NCBI RefSeq assembly: GCF_002217355.1 | Contig: NZ_MUHA01000007.1 | Coordinates: 307,519-371,518, forward strand | Direction of reading: 5' to 3' | Source: Flavobacterium oncorhynchi | GTDB lineage: Bacteria; Bacteroidota; Bacteroidia; Flavobacteriales; Flavobacteriaceae | Length of the DNA stretch: 64,000 bases | Shown here: positions 35,057 through 44,270 of the stretch, in pieces | How positions within the stretch are numbered: position 1 is the stretch's first letter | Layout: each line of letters starts with the position of its first letter | Position numbers and translations under genes: made by a program | Notes under the pieces: model-generated | Databases searched by the model: none | What the model was told of the DNA's origin: nothing | What the model saw: the letters and a program-made list of their open reading frames with translations, nothing else

Positions 35057-36720
35057 TGTAGTTTTCTTTTGATCTTTTTTAAATATTTTTCAATTTTTTC
35101 TTTTTCAGGTGCAGTGGTGATTTCTTTTGTCAAAGCTTTTTCAAAATTAAGCTTTGCCTGTTGAAAATCTTTTATTTGGTAAAAGTACAATCCTGGCTTA
35201 TAATATACAACCCAATAATCAGGGTTTAAGAATTGGTAATTTTGAATAAATGCAGCCGAAATACTTTCTTTTTTTTCAAGCAGAGCATCTATTTTATGAT
35301 CTTCAATTCTAAATTTTTTATAATTCTCGTAAGCTGTAGTTTGTAGAAAAGGATCTTTGGCAATATTTAAATTTTCTAGTTGAAACGAAACCAAAGTATC
35401 TGTTTTTCGATTACTAAAAACAGTATCTAAGTTGTAGCAGACAAATTCGCCTAATTGATACGGATTTGCAGACACCCAGACTAATTTTTCTTTAGGTTTA
35501 AAAATAATTCCATGATGTGCCATAAGCTGATTTAGTGCTTTTTCAGATCCGTAACCAAGCGGAATATTTTTTAAACCGTTTTTGTTTCGAAGAATTTCAG
35601 AAGCAATTTCAGGATTTACTTTTGAATTTTCAGATAAAAGTTCCTGCATTCTTTCAAATCGATATTCAGAATGGCTGTTGGCGATTTGAGCTTGATTTCT
35701 TTTGTCATTTTTAAAGGCATCGCCTTGAAAATGATTAGAACAAATTAATTCATTGCTGTTTGAAACATCGAAAACATCCATTTTTTTGGGAGAAACTTCG
35801 ATTAAAACTGCTTTGTTATCATTTGCACTTCCTACCATTATAGATTCAGAAACAAATACTTTTCTTTTTTTGGCAATCGCAATGGCTTCATCTATAGTTG
35901 CGGCGTGCTGTAGAATTTCTCGAGTAAGGATCGAAATTGGTGTTTTGGCAATTAACGGAATTTTCGATTTTGATGCATTAATTGTAATTGTTAAGCCTTC
36001 TTGGTTCATTCCAGAAACCGCACCAATCATTCCCGGCCAAGTAATCATCATAAATTTATGACCTTCTTTCGGATTTATGAATGCTATAATTTTATTTTCC
36101 GCAAAAGCGTCATTTACATAAAAATCAAAATTTCGTCCAAGAATTAAACTTCCATCTTCCGATCTTTCATTCCAAGCAGCAAAAGAAGAACAGCCGACTA
36201 AAGCTAAATCTTGAAGAGCATGGCCAATATCGTGTGCAGCGTGTAAATACAGGCCGCGTTGATATTTGGATGCAATATTGTCGAACTCATGCGAAGTATA
36301 TTCTGAAACGCCAAAAATTTCTGTTTGATATTCTTCAGGAACATTCAAATATAATTTTCGATTGTACCATTTTAAAAAATGACGAAGCATTTTCTGCTCA
36401 AAATTTGACGGAATTAAATCGGTTATTTTAGAGAAAAAAATCTGTTGTTGTTTTTTTAAAAGTGAATCTGTCAAGGCGCCGGTGTTTAAACCAATTTCAA
36501 GTGGATCGCCTTCAGCATACAATTCCCAAAGACCTTGTTTGTTTTTTAAAAGAGAATTTTTTCCTGAAGTAAAAACAGAGTCAGAAATTTTCTTGACAAC
36601 TGGTTTTTCCGAATTATACCCCAAAATTTCGGGTTGATGGTGCATTGATTTTGATGTTCCGCAAGAAACAAGCGATAGTAGAAAACCGATAAATAAAAAA
36701 AATGAGATTCGGTTTTTCAT
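35053..36720 (-). CDS. C45 autoproteolytic acyltransferase/hydrolase-like lipoprotein
   Basis: The 555-residue protein has a lipoprotein signal (LVSC, Cys20), then an N-terminal-nucleophile domain of the acyl-CoA:6-aminopenicillanate acyltransferase type. VGCSSFAAW places Cys177 as the residue exposed by self-cleavage, followed by GSLILGRNFDF, typical of choloylglycine hydrolase relatives. About 100 C-terminal residues look TPR-like. Enzymes of this superfamily move or hydrolyse acyl groups. Being an envelope lipoprotein in the pigment cluster, it could form or remodel the ester of the pigment outside the cytoplasm, but this is inference. It is six bases behind the oxidoreductase gene. Confidence 0.8.
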   Translation of the reverse strand: MKNRISFFLFIGFLLSLVSCGTSKSMHHQPEILGYNSEKPVVKKISDSVFTSGKNSLLKNKQGLWELYAEGDPLEIGLNTGALTDSLLKKQQQIFFSKITDLIPSNFEQKMLRHFLKWYNRKLYLNVPEEYQTEIFGVSEYTSHEFDNIASKYQRGLYLHAAHDIGHALQDLALVGCSSFAAWNERSEDGSLILGRNFDFYVNDAFAENKIIAFINPKEGHKFMMITWPGMIGAVSGMNQEGLTITINASKSKIPLIAKTPISILTREILQHAATIDEAIAIAKKRKVFVSESIMVGSANDNKAVLIEVSPKKMDVFDVSNSNELICSNHFQGDAFKNDKRNQAQIANSHSEYRFERMQELLSENSKVNPEIASEILRNKNGLKNIPLGYGSEKALNQLMAHHGIIFKPKEKLVWVSANPYQLGEFVCYNLDTVFSNRKTDTLVSFQLENLNIAKDPFLQTTAYENYKKFRIEDHKIDALLEKKESISAAFIQNYQFLNPDYWVVYYKPGLYFYQIKDFQQAKLNFEKALTKEITTAPEKEKIEKYLKKIKRKLQ

Positions 36721-36726
36721 GATTCT

Positions 36727-38244
36727 TTATTCAGATTCTTTGTTGATTTTGGTAACCAAATATTCTTTACCAATAATTTCAGAGCAGGTCGAAACGGCGC
36801 CAATTGTTACACCCAACACTCCGTGCATGTTTATGCTTTGACCCGTAAGATACAAATTATCCAATTTGGTTTTTGCAGGGATTAATGTTTTCATCGGATT
36901 ATTAGAATCTTTAACATATCCGTACATATTTCCGTTGTAACCGCCAATATAATCACGATAGGAAAGCGGTGTCGAGGAATGAATCGATTTGATACAATCT
37001 TTAATTCCTGGAAATTTTAGTTCAATTTCATCTAAAAATTTAGCCGTTTTTCTCGCTTTAAATTCTTCATAACTTTCCCCTCGATCGCTTTTTTCGGCAG
37101 TTGTATTAAAAGTACCGCTCCAAGGAGCCATATCTTCATATTTCATATAGGTAATAAACGTCATTCCGTCAGCCCAGATTTCATCTTTTTTTGAGGCATT
37201 CATCGAAGCCATAAAACCTTTTGGCCAAGAATCATCATCATAATCATGTGCAGTCCATACTTCGCTGCTTTTTTTGAAATGATAGAAATTATGATTGATA
37301 TATTTAAAAGTTTGGGGTTTAAAAACCAAATACAAACTAAAAGCCGAAATGACACCTTCAAGACTTTGAACTCTATTAACAAACGCTTTTCTAAAGTTTT
37401 CTTCACCAGCCATTTTCAAAGTTGTCTTAGGTTCAATATTTGAAATAAACCTTGAGCCAAAAACTTTTGTTCCGTCTTTTAATTCTACAAATTCAACTTT
37501 GTTGTTTTCGACATGAAATCGAGTAACTTCTTTGTATTTGTAAAATTCGCCGCCGTATTTTTTAAGCTGTTTTAAGAGTTGTTTTGTGATCTGGCTTCCG
37601 CCGTTAATGCATCGCCATGAACTTTGAATGTATGAGTTTATCGAAAGAGCATGAACGTAAAATGGCGATTTGTCTGGAATTCCAGCATATAAAAAATTAG
37701 AGCCGGCAAGAACCGCTTTTAATTTTTCATTTTGCGTGCATTCCTCAATCGTTTCTTTGGCATTAAGTGCAAGAATTTCGTTTTCATATTTTCCTTCCCA
37801 ATTTAAATTGTAAAGCGGAAAAGCGTCACAGATCGCCTTTAGTTTTTCGCAGTATTTATCAATATTGGCTTTTTCTTCAGGAAAAAAGGCAGTCAGCTGT
37901 TTGGTGAAATTATCATATCCCTGCGCATGCGGATATTCGTTCGGATCATCTTCAAAAGAAATCATATCGTAACAGTTATCATCTAATTTTTTCAAATTTA
38001 GATGCTTCATAATACCGATATAATTAAAATATTTATAGAGATTTTCGCCTTTATCTAAGCCTCCGATATAGTGAATTCCAGTATCAAAAATAGTTTTATC
38101 ACGAACAAAAGTCTGCAGATTTCCGCCGTATTGATTGTTTTTTTCGAGCACACAAACGCTGTAGCCTTCTTTAGCCAAAATTATAGACGAAACCAATCCG
38201 CCTAAACCGCTGCCAACAATTACTACATCGTAATGCTCTTTCAT
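36727..38244 (-). CDS. CrtI/RetSat-like FAD-dependent oxidoreductase
   Basis: The 505 residues start with a dinucleotide-binding loop VVIVGSGLGGLVSSIILAKE, then ...LEKNNQYGGNLQTF, the phytoene desaturase/retinol saturase pattern, and end with GVTIGAVSTCSEIIGK closing the FAD site. Family members desaturate or saturate polyenes. In the flexirubin context it may adjust the polyene double bonds or the ring. A single base separates it from the MMPL gene upstream. Exact step unknown. Confidence 0.85.
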   Translation of the reverse strand: MKEHYDVVIVGSGLGGLVSSIILAKEGYSVCVLEKNNQYGGNLQTFVRDKTIFDTGIHYIGGLDKGENLYKYFNYIGIMKHLNLKKLDDNCYDMISFEDDPNEYPHAQGYDNFTKQLTAFFPEEKANIDKYCEKLKAICDAFPLYNLNWEGKYENEILALNAKETIEECTQNEKLKAVLAGSNFLYAGIPDKSPFYVHALSINSYIQSSWRCINGGSQITKQLLKQLKKYGGEFYKYKEVTRFHVENNKVEFVELKDGTKVFGSRFISNIEPKTTLKMAGEENFRKAFVNRVQSLEGVISAFSLYLVFKPQTFKYINHNFYHFKKSSEVWTAHDYDDDSWPKGFMASMNASKKDEIWADGMTFITYMKYEDMAPWSGTFNTTAEKSDRGESYEEFKARKTAKFLDEIELKFPGIKDCIKSIHSSTPLSYRDYIGGYNGNMYGYVKDSNNPMKTLIPAKTKLDNLYLTGQSINMHGVLGVTIGAVSTCSEIIGKEYLVTKINKESE

Positions 38245-38245
38245 C

Positions 38246-41200
38246 CTATTTTTTCTTTAATACAGTTATAGCATTCTCTTCAGCAGCAATTTCAAAACCA
38301 GCAGCAATCAGTTTAGCTTTTAAATCTGGACAGCTGATTAAAATTATTGCCGTGCTTAAAATGATTTTTTCAAAAGCAGCAGCATAGCTTTCATCAGAAA
38401 TTAAAAGAATTTCATGTTGATTTTCAAATGCTGCTTCTATTTGATCAGAATAGAGTATTTTTCTCTTTTTAAGGAAATAATTCGTTTTTGCAACAGCCAA
38501 TTTTTCTTCATCATTTATAAATGAAAACACCTTTCGCTGCGGTTCCTGCAAAGTCAATAAAACATCGAGCTGCCCATAATCATTTGTAAGATGAAGTACT
38601 TTAACTTTAGAATCAATGTATTTATTTAAGTTGTAATAGGTTTCTAAATTTTGACTTAGATCTTTTTTTACACTATTGCCTATTTCAAGTTCTTTATAAT
38701 CATAGCTGTTAATGAGCATTGATTTAAAATAAGCAGGACCTTCGAGCTGCTGGCGAATTTTGCGATATTCAGCTTTAAAGAAAGAACTGATTTGTTTGGT
38801 ACGCTCGGCATAATTATTTCCAAAAGAATTATTTTCGGGAGTAATTCGTTCTAAAATTGAAACGGTAAGTGTGCTGCGATGAATTACAAAATCGCCTTTT
38901 GGAATCGCTTCTGAGGCACCGTGAATTACAACGGGAATAATATCTAAGTTAAATTCTTGAGCAAGAAAGAAGGCTCCTTTATGAAATCTTTTTACGACAT
39001 TGTTTTCAGAACGGGTTCCTTCTGGAAATACCATTAAAGAGTAACCTTCTTCAACTTTTTTTCTCAGATGTTCCACACCGCCCTCAAGGCCTTCAGAAAC
39101 AGGATAAAAGCCTGCTTTTCGAACTGTACCGCCAAATATAGGAGAGTTGTAAACCCAGTCGCTTACTAAAAAAATAATTTTTGGACTCAGCATTCCCATA
39201 GCAAGAATATCTATAAACGAAGAATGATTTGCGATTATAACAGCTGGTTTATCAAACGTTTCATTAAAATTATTGACAACTTTTTTGTGTATAAATGGGT
39301 TTGAATACAATACAGATTTCATGAATTTTGAAATCACATATCTAAAACCTTTCATTTTTGTTTTTTTGCTCAGCGGTAAAATCGGCATTATGGTAAAACT
39401 GAAAATCGACATTAAAATGCCGCCCATGCCATAATAGAAAAACGAAATTACACCATGAACAAAAGTGCGTAATTGAAAAGGAGGATTTCCGTTTTTAGGC
39501 CTATTCGACAGAAACAATTTGAACAGTATAGGATAAAAAATAAACGTGATAATTAAAGCTGCAAAAACTCCAATTAAGGAAACAGAAGAAATAGATCGCA
39601 ATGCTGGATGTTTTGCAAAAATCATCGCGCCAATTCCTAAAATGGTTGTAATTACCGCTAGAATAATTGAAGTTCTGTAAATGGCAATTTCATTTTTCCC
39701 AGAAGAATATTCTTTTTGTAAAGCACTTGTCATGAAAATACTAAAATCAACACCATGACCAAAAATCAAGGTGCAGACAATCATACTGAAAATATTCATT
39801 TGAATACCAAAAATGCCCATAATTCCAGCCGTAACAATTCCTGTTAAAGCAATTGGAATACAGCTGATAATCACTAATTCGATTCTTCGGAAGAAGAAAA
39901 ATAAAATCAAAATTACGGCAACAAAAGAATAATTTACAAGAGAATTAAAATCGGTTTTTAAAGTACTGAAAAAGGTTTCATTCATTTGCTGACGATCAAT
40001 CGCAATGATGTTGTCTTTGGCAGAAGTTGATTTTACAAAAAGATCACGTTGTTTTGGGGTAACTTTTACTAAAGATGAAATCGTATAAAAACCATTTTTT
40101 TCGGTTACAAATTCTTTCAACTGAAGCGCTTGAACTTTTAAATAATCTGAAATAGAAATTGGTTTAAAATCAAAATCTAAATGATCAAAAAAGATCGAGT
40201 AGGTCGTTGGTTTAAAACCAAGTTTTGAGCCTTCGGAAATCAATTGTGATTTTAAATTTTCTTTTTTCTCAGCATTCCAAAATGAATTCCATTTTTCAAT
40301 TTTCTTTTTTTGCGCTTCCTGCGAAAGTACAATGCCGCCAATTGAACTAAAATTTAATATTTTATCTTGTTCTTTTTCATTCGATAAATCTCCAAAAAGC
40401 TTGTTGTTGTTTTGTAGTACTTGCTCCATACTTTTTCCATACGAGGCAACATAAATGGTTTTTGAAGTTAAACTTGTGCTTTCTTCCAATTGTTTTTCGG
40501 CAGCTTTAATGTCTTTTGGGACAAAATTTAACTGCGATAAATCGTTATTGAAACCAACATTATTATAAGTAAAACAACAAACGATTGTTATTATAACACA
40601 CAGCCCAATCAGGATTTTATTATTATGAAAGGAGAAATGCGCGAGTTTATCAATCGCATTTTTTTTATGTTCAAAATTGTCTTGTTTTGGATTATACAAA
40701 TGCGGAATAATCAAAAGAGAGAAAACTCCAGTTGCCATAACGATTACAGCGGCAAAAATTCCAAGATCATTTAGGGCATCAGATTTTACAAAAAGCAGAC
40801 ATAAAAATGCAACGGCAGTTGTTGAACTGCTCATAATTACTGGCATTGTAATATCTTTGTACAATGTTTTAATATCGCTGTTATGCTTGTAATGCGTAAG
40901 AATGTGAAGCGAATAATCGATCGTAATTCCTAACAAGATTGATCCAATTCCGAGTGAAATAGCTGAAATTTGTTCTTTCACAAAGTATAAAAAGGCAACG
41001 GCAAATAAAGCTCCAAAAACGGTTGGAAGAAAAATAATAAGCGGAATTAATATTTTTCTATAAAACAATATCAGAATCAACATCAAAGTAAACATCGCAA
41101 TTGATGTTGTTAAAACAATATCGCTTTTAATTTGTTTTGCATTGGCAGCCGCAATTAAAGCGGAACCAAAATAACTCACAGAAGTTTTTCCTTTAAACTG

Positions 41201-41923
41201 CTGATTTAAGTTTTCCTGAATTGATTTAAGTTTTTCGGCAAAAATGGAATTTTTTTCAGTTTCACTTGATGAAATATCCGAGGTTATAAAAAGCAGTAAA
41301 TTCTTTTTATCCTTTGTCATTACAAAACCATTATCGAGTGTAAAATCGTCGCCAATATTTAATTGCTGTAACTTTTTTAAAGCAATAAAAGAAATTCCAA
41401 GTGGATCCTGAAGAATAAAATCTTTGGTAATAAATCCAGATGGAGAAATAATCGATTTGTAATTTCCTTGTACAGTTGCCGCAATGCTGTCTTTTTGCAG
41501 TTTGTTTTGAATGGCAGTATAATCTTTATCATCTAGAAAAAGAGGCAGATTATTGTAAACAAAATCAATGGTTTCCTGAATGTTTTCTTCGTCTATTTTT
41601 CCTTGAATTCCAGTAATGTATGGTTTGCAGGATTTAGAAACACTGTCTGAAAAAACAGCAGCCATTTCTTTTAAATCATCTTGCGAACCGTTTTTTTCGA
41701 GTTTAAAAATAACGGTTGTTTTATCAGCAAAATTTAATTGTTTTAAAACTTTTGCAGTTGCATCGGCTTTGTCGTTTGCTGGAATAAGTTTGCTGATGTC
41801 TTCTTCAAACTTAATTTGTGATGCAAAAAAGCCAAATACTAAAAGCATCAAAACGGCCAAAAGAACCGATAAAGATTTTCGTCGGTTTACAAATAAATGA
41901 ATGGCGTAAAAGTATTGATGCAT
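38246..41923 (-). CDS. MMPL (RND) transporter fused to a PlsC acyltransferase and a methyltransferase-like tail
   Basis: This 1225-residue protein has three parts. Residues 1-810 form an MMPL/RND exporter with helix bundles at about 255-410 and 665-805 and two periplasmic loops. Residues 850-1060 form a PlsC-type acyltransferase with NHSSFID (His900, Asp905 of the HX4D motif) and FPEGTRS (966-972). Residues 1070-1225 resemble a Rossmann methyltransferase core (KVKVLHLTNDYGQLDVLL, then FSFINDEEKLAVAKTNYF) but lack the glycine-rich SAM loop. In other aryl polyene clusters the exporter, acyltransferase and methyltransferase are separate genes. It probably moves the lipidated polyene through the inner membrane. 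Confidence 0.88.
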   Translation of the reverse strand: MHQYFYAIHLFVNRRKSLSVLLAVLMLLVFGFFASQIKFEEDISKLIPANDKADATAKVLKQLNFADKTTVIFKLEKNGSQDDLKEMAAVFSDSVSKSCKPYITGIQGKIDEENIQETIDFVYNNLPLFLDDKDYTAIQNKLQKDSIAATVQGNYKSIISPSGFITKDFILQDPLGISFIALKKLQQLNIGDDFTLDNGFVMTKDKKNLLLFITSDISSSETEKNSIFAEKLKSIQENLNQQFKGKTSVSYFGSALIAAANAKQIKSDIVLTTSIAMFTLMLILILFYRKILIPLIIFLPTVFGALFAVAFLYFVKEQISAISLGIGSILLGITIDYSLHILTHYKHNSDIKTLYKDITMPVIMSSSTTAVAFLCLLFVKSDALNDLGIFAAVIVMATGVFSLLIIPHLYNPKQDNFEHKKNAIDKLAHFSFHNNKILIGLCVIITIVCCFTYNNVGFNNDLSQLNFVPKDIKAAEKQLEESTSLTSKTIYVASYGKSMEQVLQNNNKLFGDLSNEKEQDKILNFSSIGGIVLSQEAQKKKIEKWNSFWNAEKKENLKSQLISEGSKLGFKPTTYSIFFDHLDFDFKPISISDYLKVQALQLKEFVTEKNGFYTISSLVKVTPKQRDLFVKSTSAKDNIIAIDRQQMNETFFSTLKTDFNSLVNYSFVAVILILFFFFRRIELVIISCIPIALTGIVTAGIMGIFGIQMNIFSMIVCTLIFGHGVDFSIFMTSALQKEYSSGKNEIAIYRTSIILAVITTILGIGAMIFAKHPALRSISSVSLIGVFAALIITFIFYPILFKLFLSNRPKNGNPPFQLRTFVHGVISFFYYGMGGILMSIFSFTIMPILPLSKKTKMKGFRYVISKFMKSVLYSNPFIHKKVVNNFNETFDKPAVIIANHSSFIDILAMGMLSPKIIFLVSDWVYNSPIFGGTVRKAGFYPVSEGLEGGVEHLRKKVEEGYSLMVFPEGTRSENNVVKRFHKGAFFLAQEFNLDIIPVVIHGASEAIPKGDFVIHRSTLTVSILERITPENNSFGNNYAERTKQISSFFKAEYRKIRQQLEGPAYFKSMLINSYDYKELEIGNSVKKDLSQNLETYYNLNKYIDSKVKVLHLTNDYGQLDVLLTLQEPQRKVFSFINDEEKLAVAKTNYFLKKRKILYSDQIEAAFENQHEILLISDESYAAAFEKIILSTAIILISCPDLKAKLIAAGFEIAAEENAITVLKKK

Positions 41924-41946
41924 AATTATTTATTATTGTTTTTTTA

Positions 41947-42185
41947 CCACAGATTACATGGATTAAAATGATTTTAGTATCTGTGTCAGTTTGCCACGAA
42001 TTTCACGAATTTCCACTAATTAATATAGCAGAGATAGCGTAATTTTTTTTAGCCACAGATTAAAAGATTAGTTTTAGTTTGTCGCCCTGAGCGAAGTCGA
42101 AGGGCGTTCCAATTGGACGTGGGCTTCGACTTCGCTCAGCCTGACAAATTGGATGTAAAAATCATTTTAATCCGTGTAATCTGTG
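41947..42185. repeat. MITE-like block with nested inverted repeats
   Basis: A 29-base terminal repeat at 41947-41975 (starting CCACAGATTACATGG) has its complement at 42157-42185 with a single mismatch. Inside, TTTGTCGCCCTGAGCG... at 42078-42102 pairs with 42124-42148 with three mismatches, and a CACGAATTTCACGAATTT word lies at 41995-42012. No open frame is present. The structure fits a small non-autonomous mobile element or a composite of intergenic repeats common in flavobacteria. It lies between the GT2-DUF2062 gene and the MMPL gene, filling almost the whole 269-base gap. Confidence 0.75.
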
Positions 42186-42192
42186 GCAAACC

Positions 42193-43380
42193 TTACTTAA
42201 TATTCGTTTTGTTCTTAGAACTAAAAGCGCTTAAAAGCAAATAACTTATAAAGCCAGCTGATAGTGCCGAAACGGATGCTAAAATAAGACTTCCTGCGAT
42301 ATATTGCGTAGCATTTTTTTGAATATCATCAAACGTGACAGAACTATCTAAAACTAAAGTGTCATCTCCTGCTACAAAAAAACTTCCCATTTTTAAGGAA
42401 CCATATATGACAAACGGAATGAAAGGCGGGAAACTTACATTTGAAGCTAGATAAGCAATGACTTTGTTGAGCCTGAATAAGGCTGCAAAAGTAAAAAGCA
42501 GTACGGTTTGAAAACCCCAAAATGGTGAGATACCAATAAAAACTCCTAAAGCAATTGACGCCGATTTTATGAAATTAGAATCGTTGCTTTCTAAAATATC
42601 TTCAAGAAAGAATTTTTTAAAACCTTTTTTTTTTGCTCTTCTAAAAAAATCTCTCGGTTTAATGTACAACAGAGCGTTGATTACCAAAACGGTATTTAAA
42701 ATACTGATTCGGGTAAAATCTCTAAAGGGACGAAAATGCGAAACACGTTCAGCAGGATCGTATAAAACTTGTATAGGAATATTTTTAACTACAATTCCTT
42801 TCCACGCGGAACGAACAATTACTTCAATTTCAAACTCAAATTTATTGGTGTAAAATTGTTTCGGAATTAATTTTAAAGGATACAATCTAAATCCTGATTG
42901 TGTATCTTCAAGCACAATTCCGGTTTCAAACTTAAACCAGAAATTCGAAAATTTATTTCCAAAACTACTTTTCTTAGGAACATTTTCCTGAGTCATGTTT
43001 CGGCTTCCAATTAAAAGCGAATTGGGTTCTTTTTGAATTGCTTCAATAAAAACAGGAATATCAGAAGCAAAATGCTGTCCGTCTGAATCAATCGTAATGG
43101 CGTATTCAAAATTTTGTTCAATTGCTTTTCTAAAACCATTACGCAGTGCTCTGCCTTTTCCTAGATTTTTAGGATGATGAATTTGAGTTAGGTGATGATA
43201 TTGTTTAAGAATTTCGTTTGTTTGATCAGTCGAACCATCATTAACAATAATGACATTTGAGGTGAAATCTAAAATAGAATCCAGCACTTTTTTCAATGTT
43301 TTTTGATTATTGTAAGTGGGTACAATAACACAAAAAGAAGTTGAACTGAGCAGATCTTGCTGAGATAATATAGGTTTCAT
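42193..43380 (-). CDS. GT2 glycosyltransferase fused to a DUF2062 membrane domain
   Basis: The 395-residue protein has an N-terminal GT-A glycosyltransferase domain (about 15-235) with FCVIVPTYNNQKTL, VIIVNDGSTD and the DSDGQH metal-binding site, resembling dolichol-phosphate mannose synthase. A DUF2062 domain follows at about 260-390 with FIGISPFWGFQT and two to three membrane helices. DUF2062 occurs alone or fused in several aryl polyene clusters. It could glycosylate a lipid carrier or the pigment, although flexirubins are not known to be glycosylated. It follows the helical protein gene by 18 bases. Confidence 0.85.
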   Translation of the reverse strand: MKPILSQQDLLSSTSFCVIVPTYNNQKTLKKVLDSILDFTSNVIIVNDGSTDQTNEILKQYHHLTQIHHPKNLGKGRALRNGFRKAIEQNFEYAITIDSDGQHFASDIPVFIEAIQKEPNSLLIGSRNMTQENVPKKSSFGNKFSNFWFKFETGIVLEDTQSGFRLYPLKLIPKQFYTNKFEFEIEVIVRSAWKGIVVKNIPIQVLYDPAERVSHFRPFRDFTRISILNTVLVINALLYIKPRDFFRRAKKKGFKKFFLEDILESNDSNFIKSASIALGVFIGISPFWGFQTVLLFTFAALFRLNKVIAYLASNVSFPPFIPFVIYGSLKMGSFFVAGDDTLVLDSSVTFDDIQKNATQYIAGSLILASVSALSAGFISYLLLSAFSSKNKTNIK

Positions 43381-43398
43381 TGGGAGTTGTTCTTGAGC

Positions 43399-43884
43399 TT
43401 ATTTTACAAACTGCTTCTCCTTGTCAGAGAAACTTTTAGATTGTAAAACAAAGTCCTTTAGATATAGTTTTAAAGCAGTATTTTGCTCGGCATAATGAGC
43501 GGTAATAAAAGCTTTATCTTCTTTAATATTTTTTTTGTAGCCGGTAATTCCAGGAACATCTTCCTGAATACTTAAGCGAATCATTCTAATTTCGATATTG
43601 TTTGGATCACTTTTTATCGTCGCTTCCAGTAATTTGGCACCTTCCTTAAAACGATCCATTTTGTCTCTCAATTTTTTCTCGAATTTTGAATCTAATAAAA
43701 TAGATGCCGCTTTGTAAGCCACCAAAATTTTATCATCATCATTAGAAACACCAGAAAGTTTCTGCGTAAATTCTTTTGCATTAGTTTCTGATTTTGCAAC
43801 ATCAGAATACATTTTTCGGATAGAAGCCAGATCAGGAGTTCCAACAAAATTGATCCAAAGAAGTAATGATATAAGTAATTTCAT
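43399..43884 (-). CDS. small secreted helical protein of unknown function
   Basis: I do not recognise a named family for this 161-residue protein. It has a short N-terminal hydrophobic segment (MKLLISLLLWINFVG) that reads as a signal peptide, and the rest is helical with a TPR-like pair around FKEGAKLLEATIKSDPNNIE. It is two bases downstream of the dehydratase gene, so it is translated with the pigment genes. A periplasmic helper or scaffold role is possible. Confidence 0.65.
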   Translation of the reverse strand: MKLLISLLLWINFVGTPDLASIRKMYSDVAKSETNAKEFTQKLSGVSNDDDKILVAYKAASILLDSKFEKKLRDKMDRFKEGAKLLEATIKSDPNNIEIRMIRLSIQEDVPGITGYKKNIKEDKAFITAHYAEQNTALKLYLKDFVLQSKSFSDKEKQFVK

Positions 43885-43886
43885 AA

Positions 43887-44258
43887 TTATAATTTTTTAT
43901 ACGCATTGCTCAATTTCAGTGCAACGGTATCATTAAAATAAGTGGTGTTTTTCACCTTTACCAAATCATCTTCTGTGACAGTTATATCAAGTTCTAAGCG
44001 TAACTCAGGATTTGTCTCAGGATTTATTAATGCCATGAATTTTACATTTGTCAAGGTTTGAATCATCAACGAACTTTTGGTAATAGATTCGGTAAGTTCT
44101 TTAATAATTTGAATCATGCAAACGCCCGGCATTATTGGGTTTCCAGGAAAATGCCCCTTAAAAACCTCATGATTGGCATTAACTAATATACGAATATTAT
44201 ATTTAGCATCGCCCGTTTTCTCTTCTGAAAGTACTTTATAGAAGTCTTTTAAAACCAT
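43887..44258 (-). CDS. FabZ/ApeI-like 3-hydroxyacyl-ACP dehydratase
   Basis: The 123-residue hot-dog protein keeps the FabZ active-site loop GHFPGNPIMPGV with His36. The position of the usual catalytic glutamate is Gln50 (VCMIQIIKEL). ApeI-type dehydratases of aryl polyene clusters remove water after each extension to keep the chain conjugated. It lies in a group of very tightly packed genes. The glutamate change should be checked against characterised ApeI proteins before assuming activity. Confidence 0.82.
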   Translation of the reverse strand: MVLKDFYKVLSEEKTGDAKYNIRILVNANHEVFKGHFPGNPIMPGVCMIQIIKELTESITKSSLMIQTLTNVKFMALINPETNPELRLELDITVTEDDLVKVKNTTYFNDTVALKLSNAYKKL

Positions 44259-44270
44259 AATTTTATTTTT

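Noticed and set aside
40677..41900. Plus-strand frames opposite the MMPL fusion gene
   Set aside because: They lie entirely within a well-supported 1225-residue gene and encode no recognisable domain.
41947..42185. CRISPR array
   Set aside because: The repeats are inverted and nested, not direct repeats with regular spacers, and no cas gene is present.
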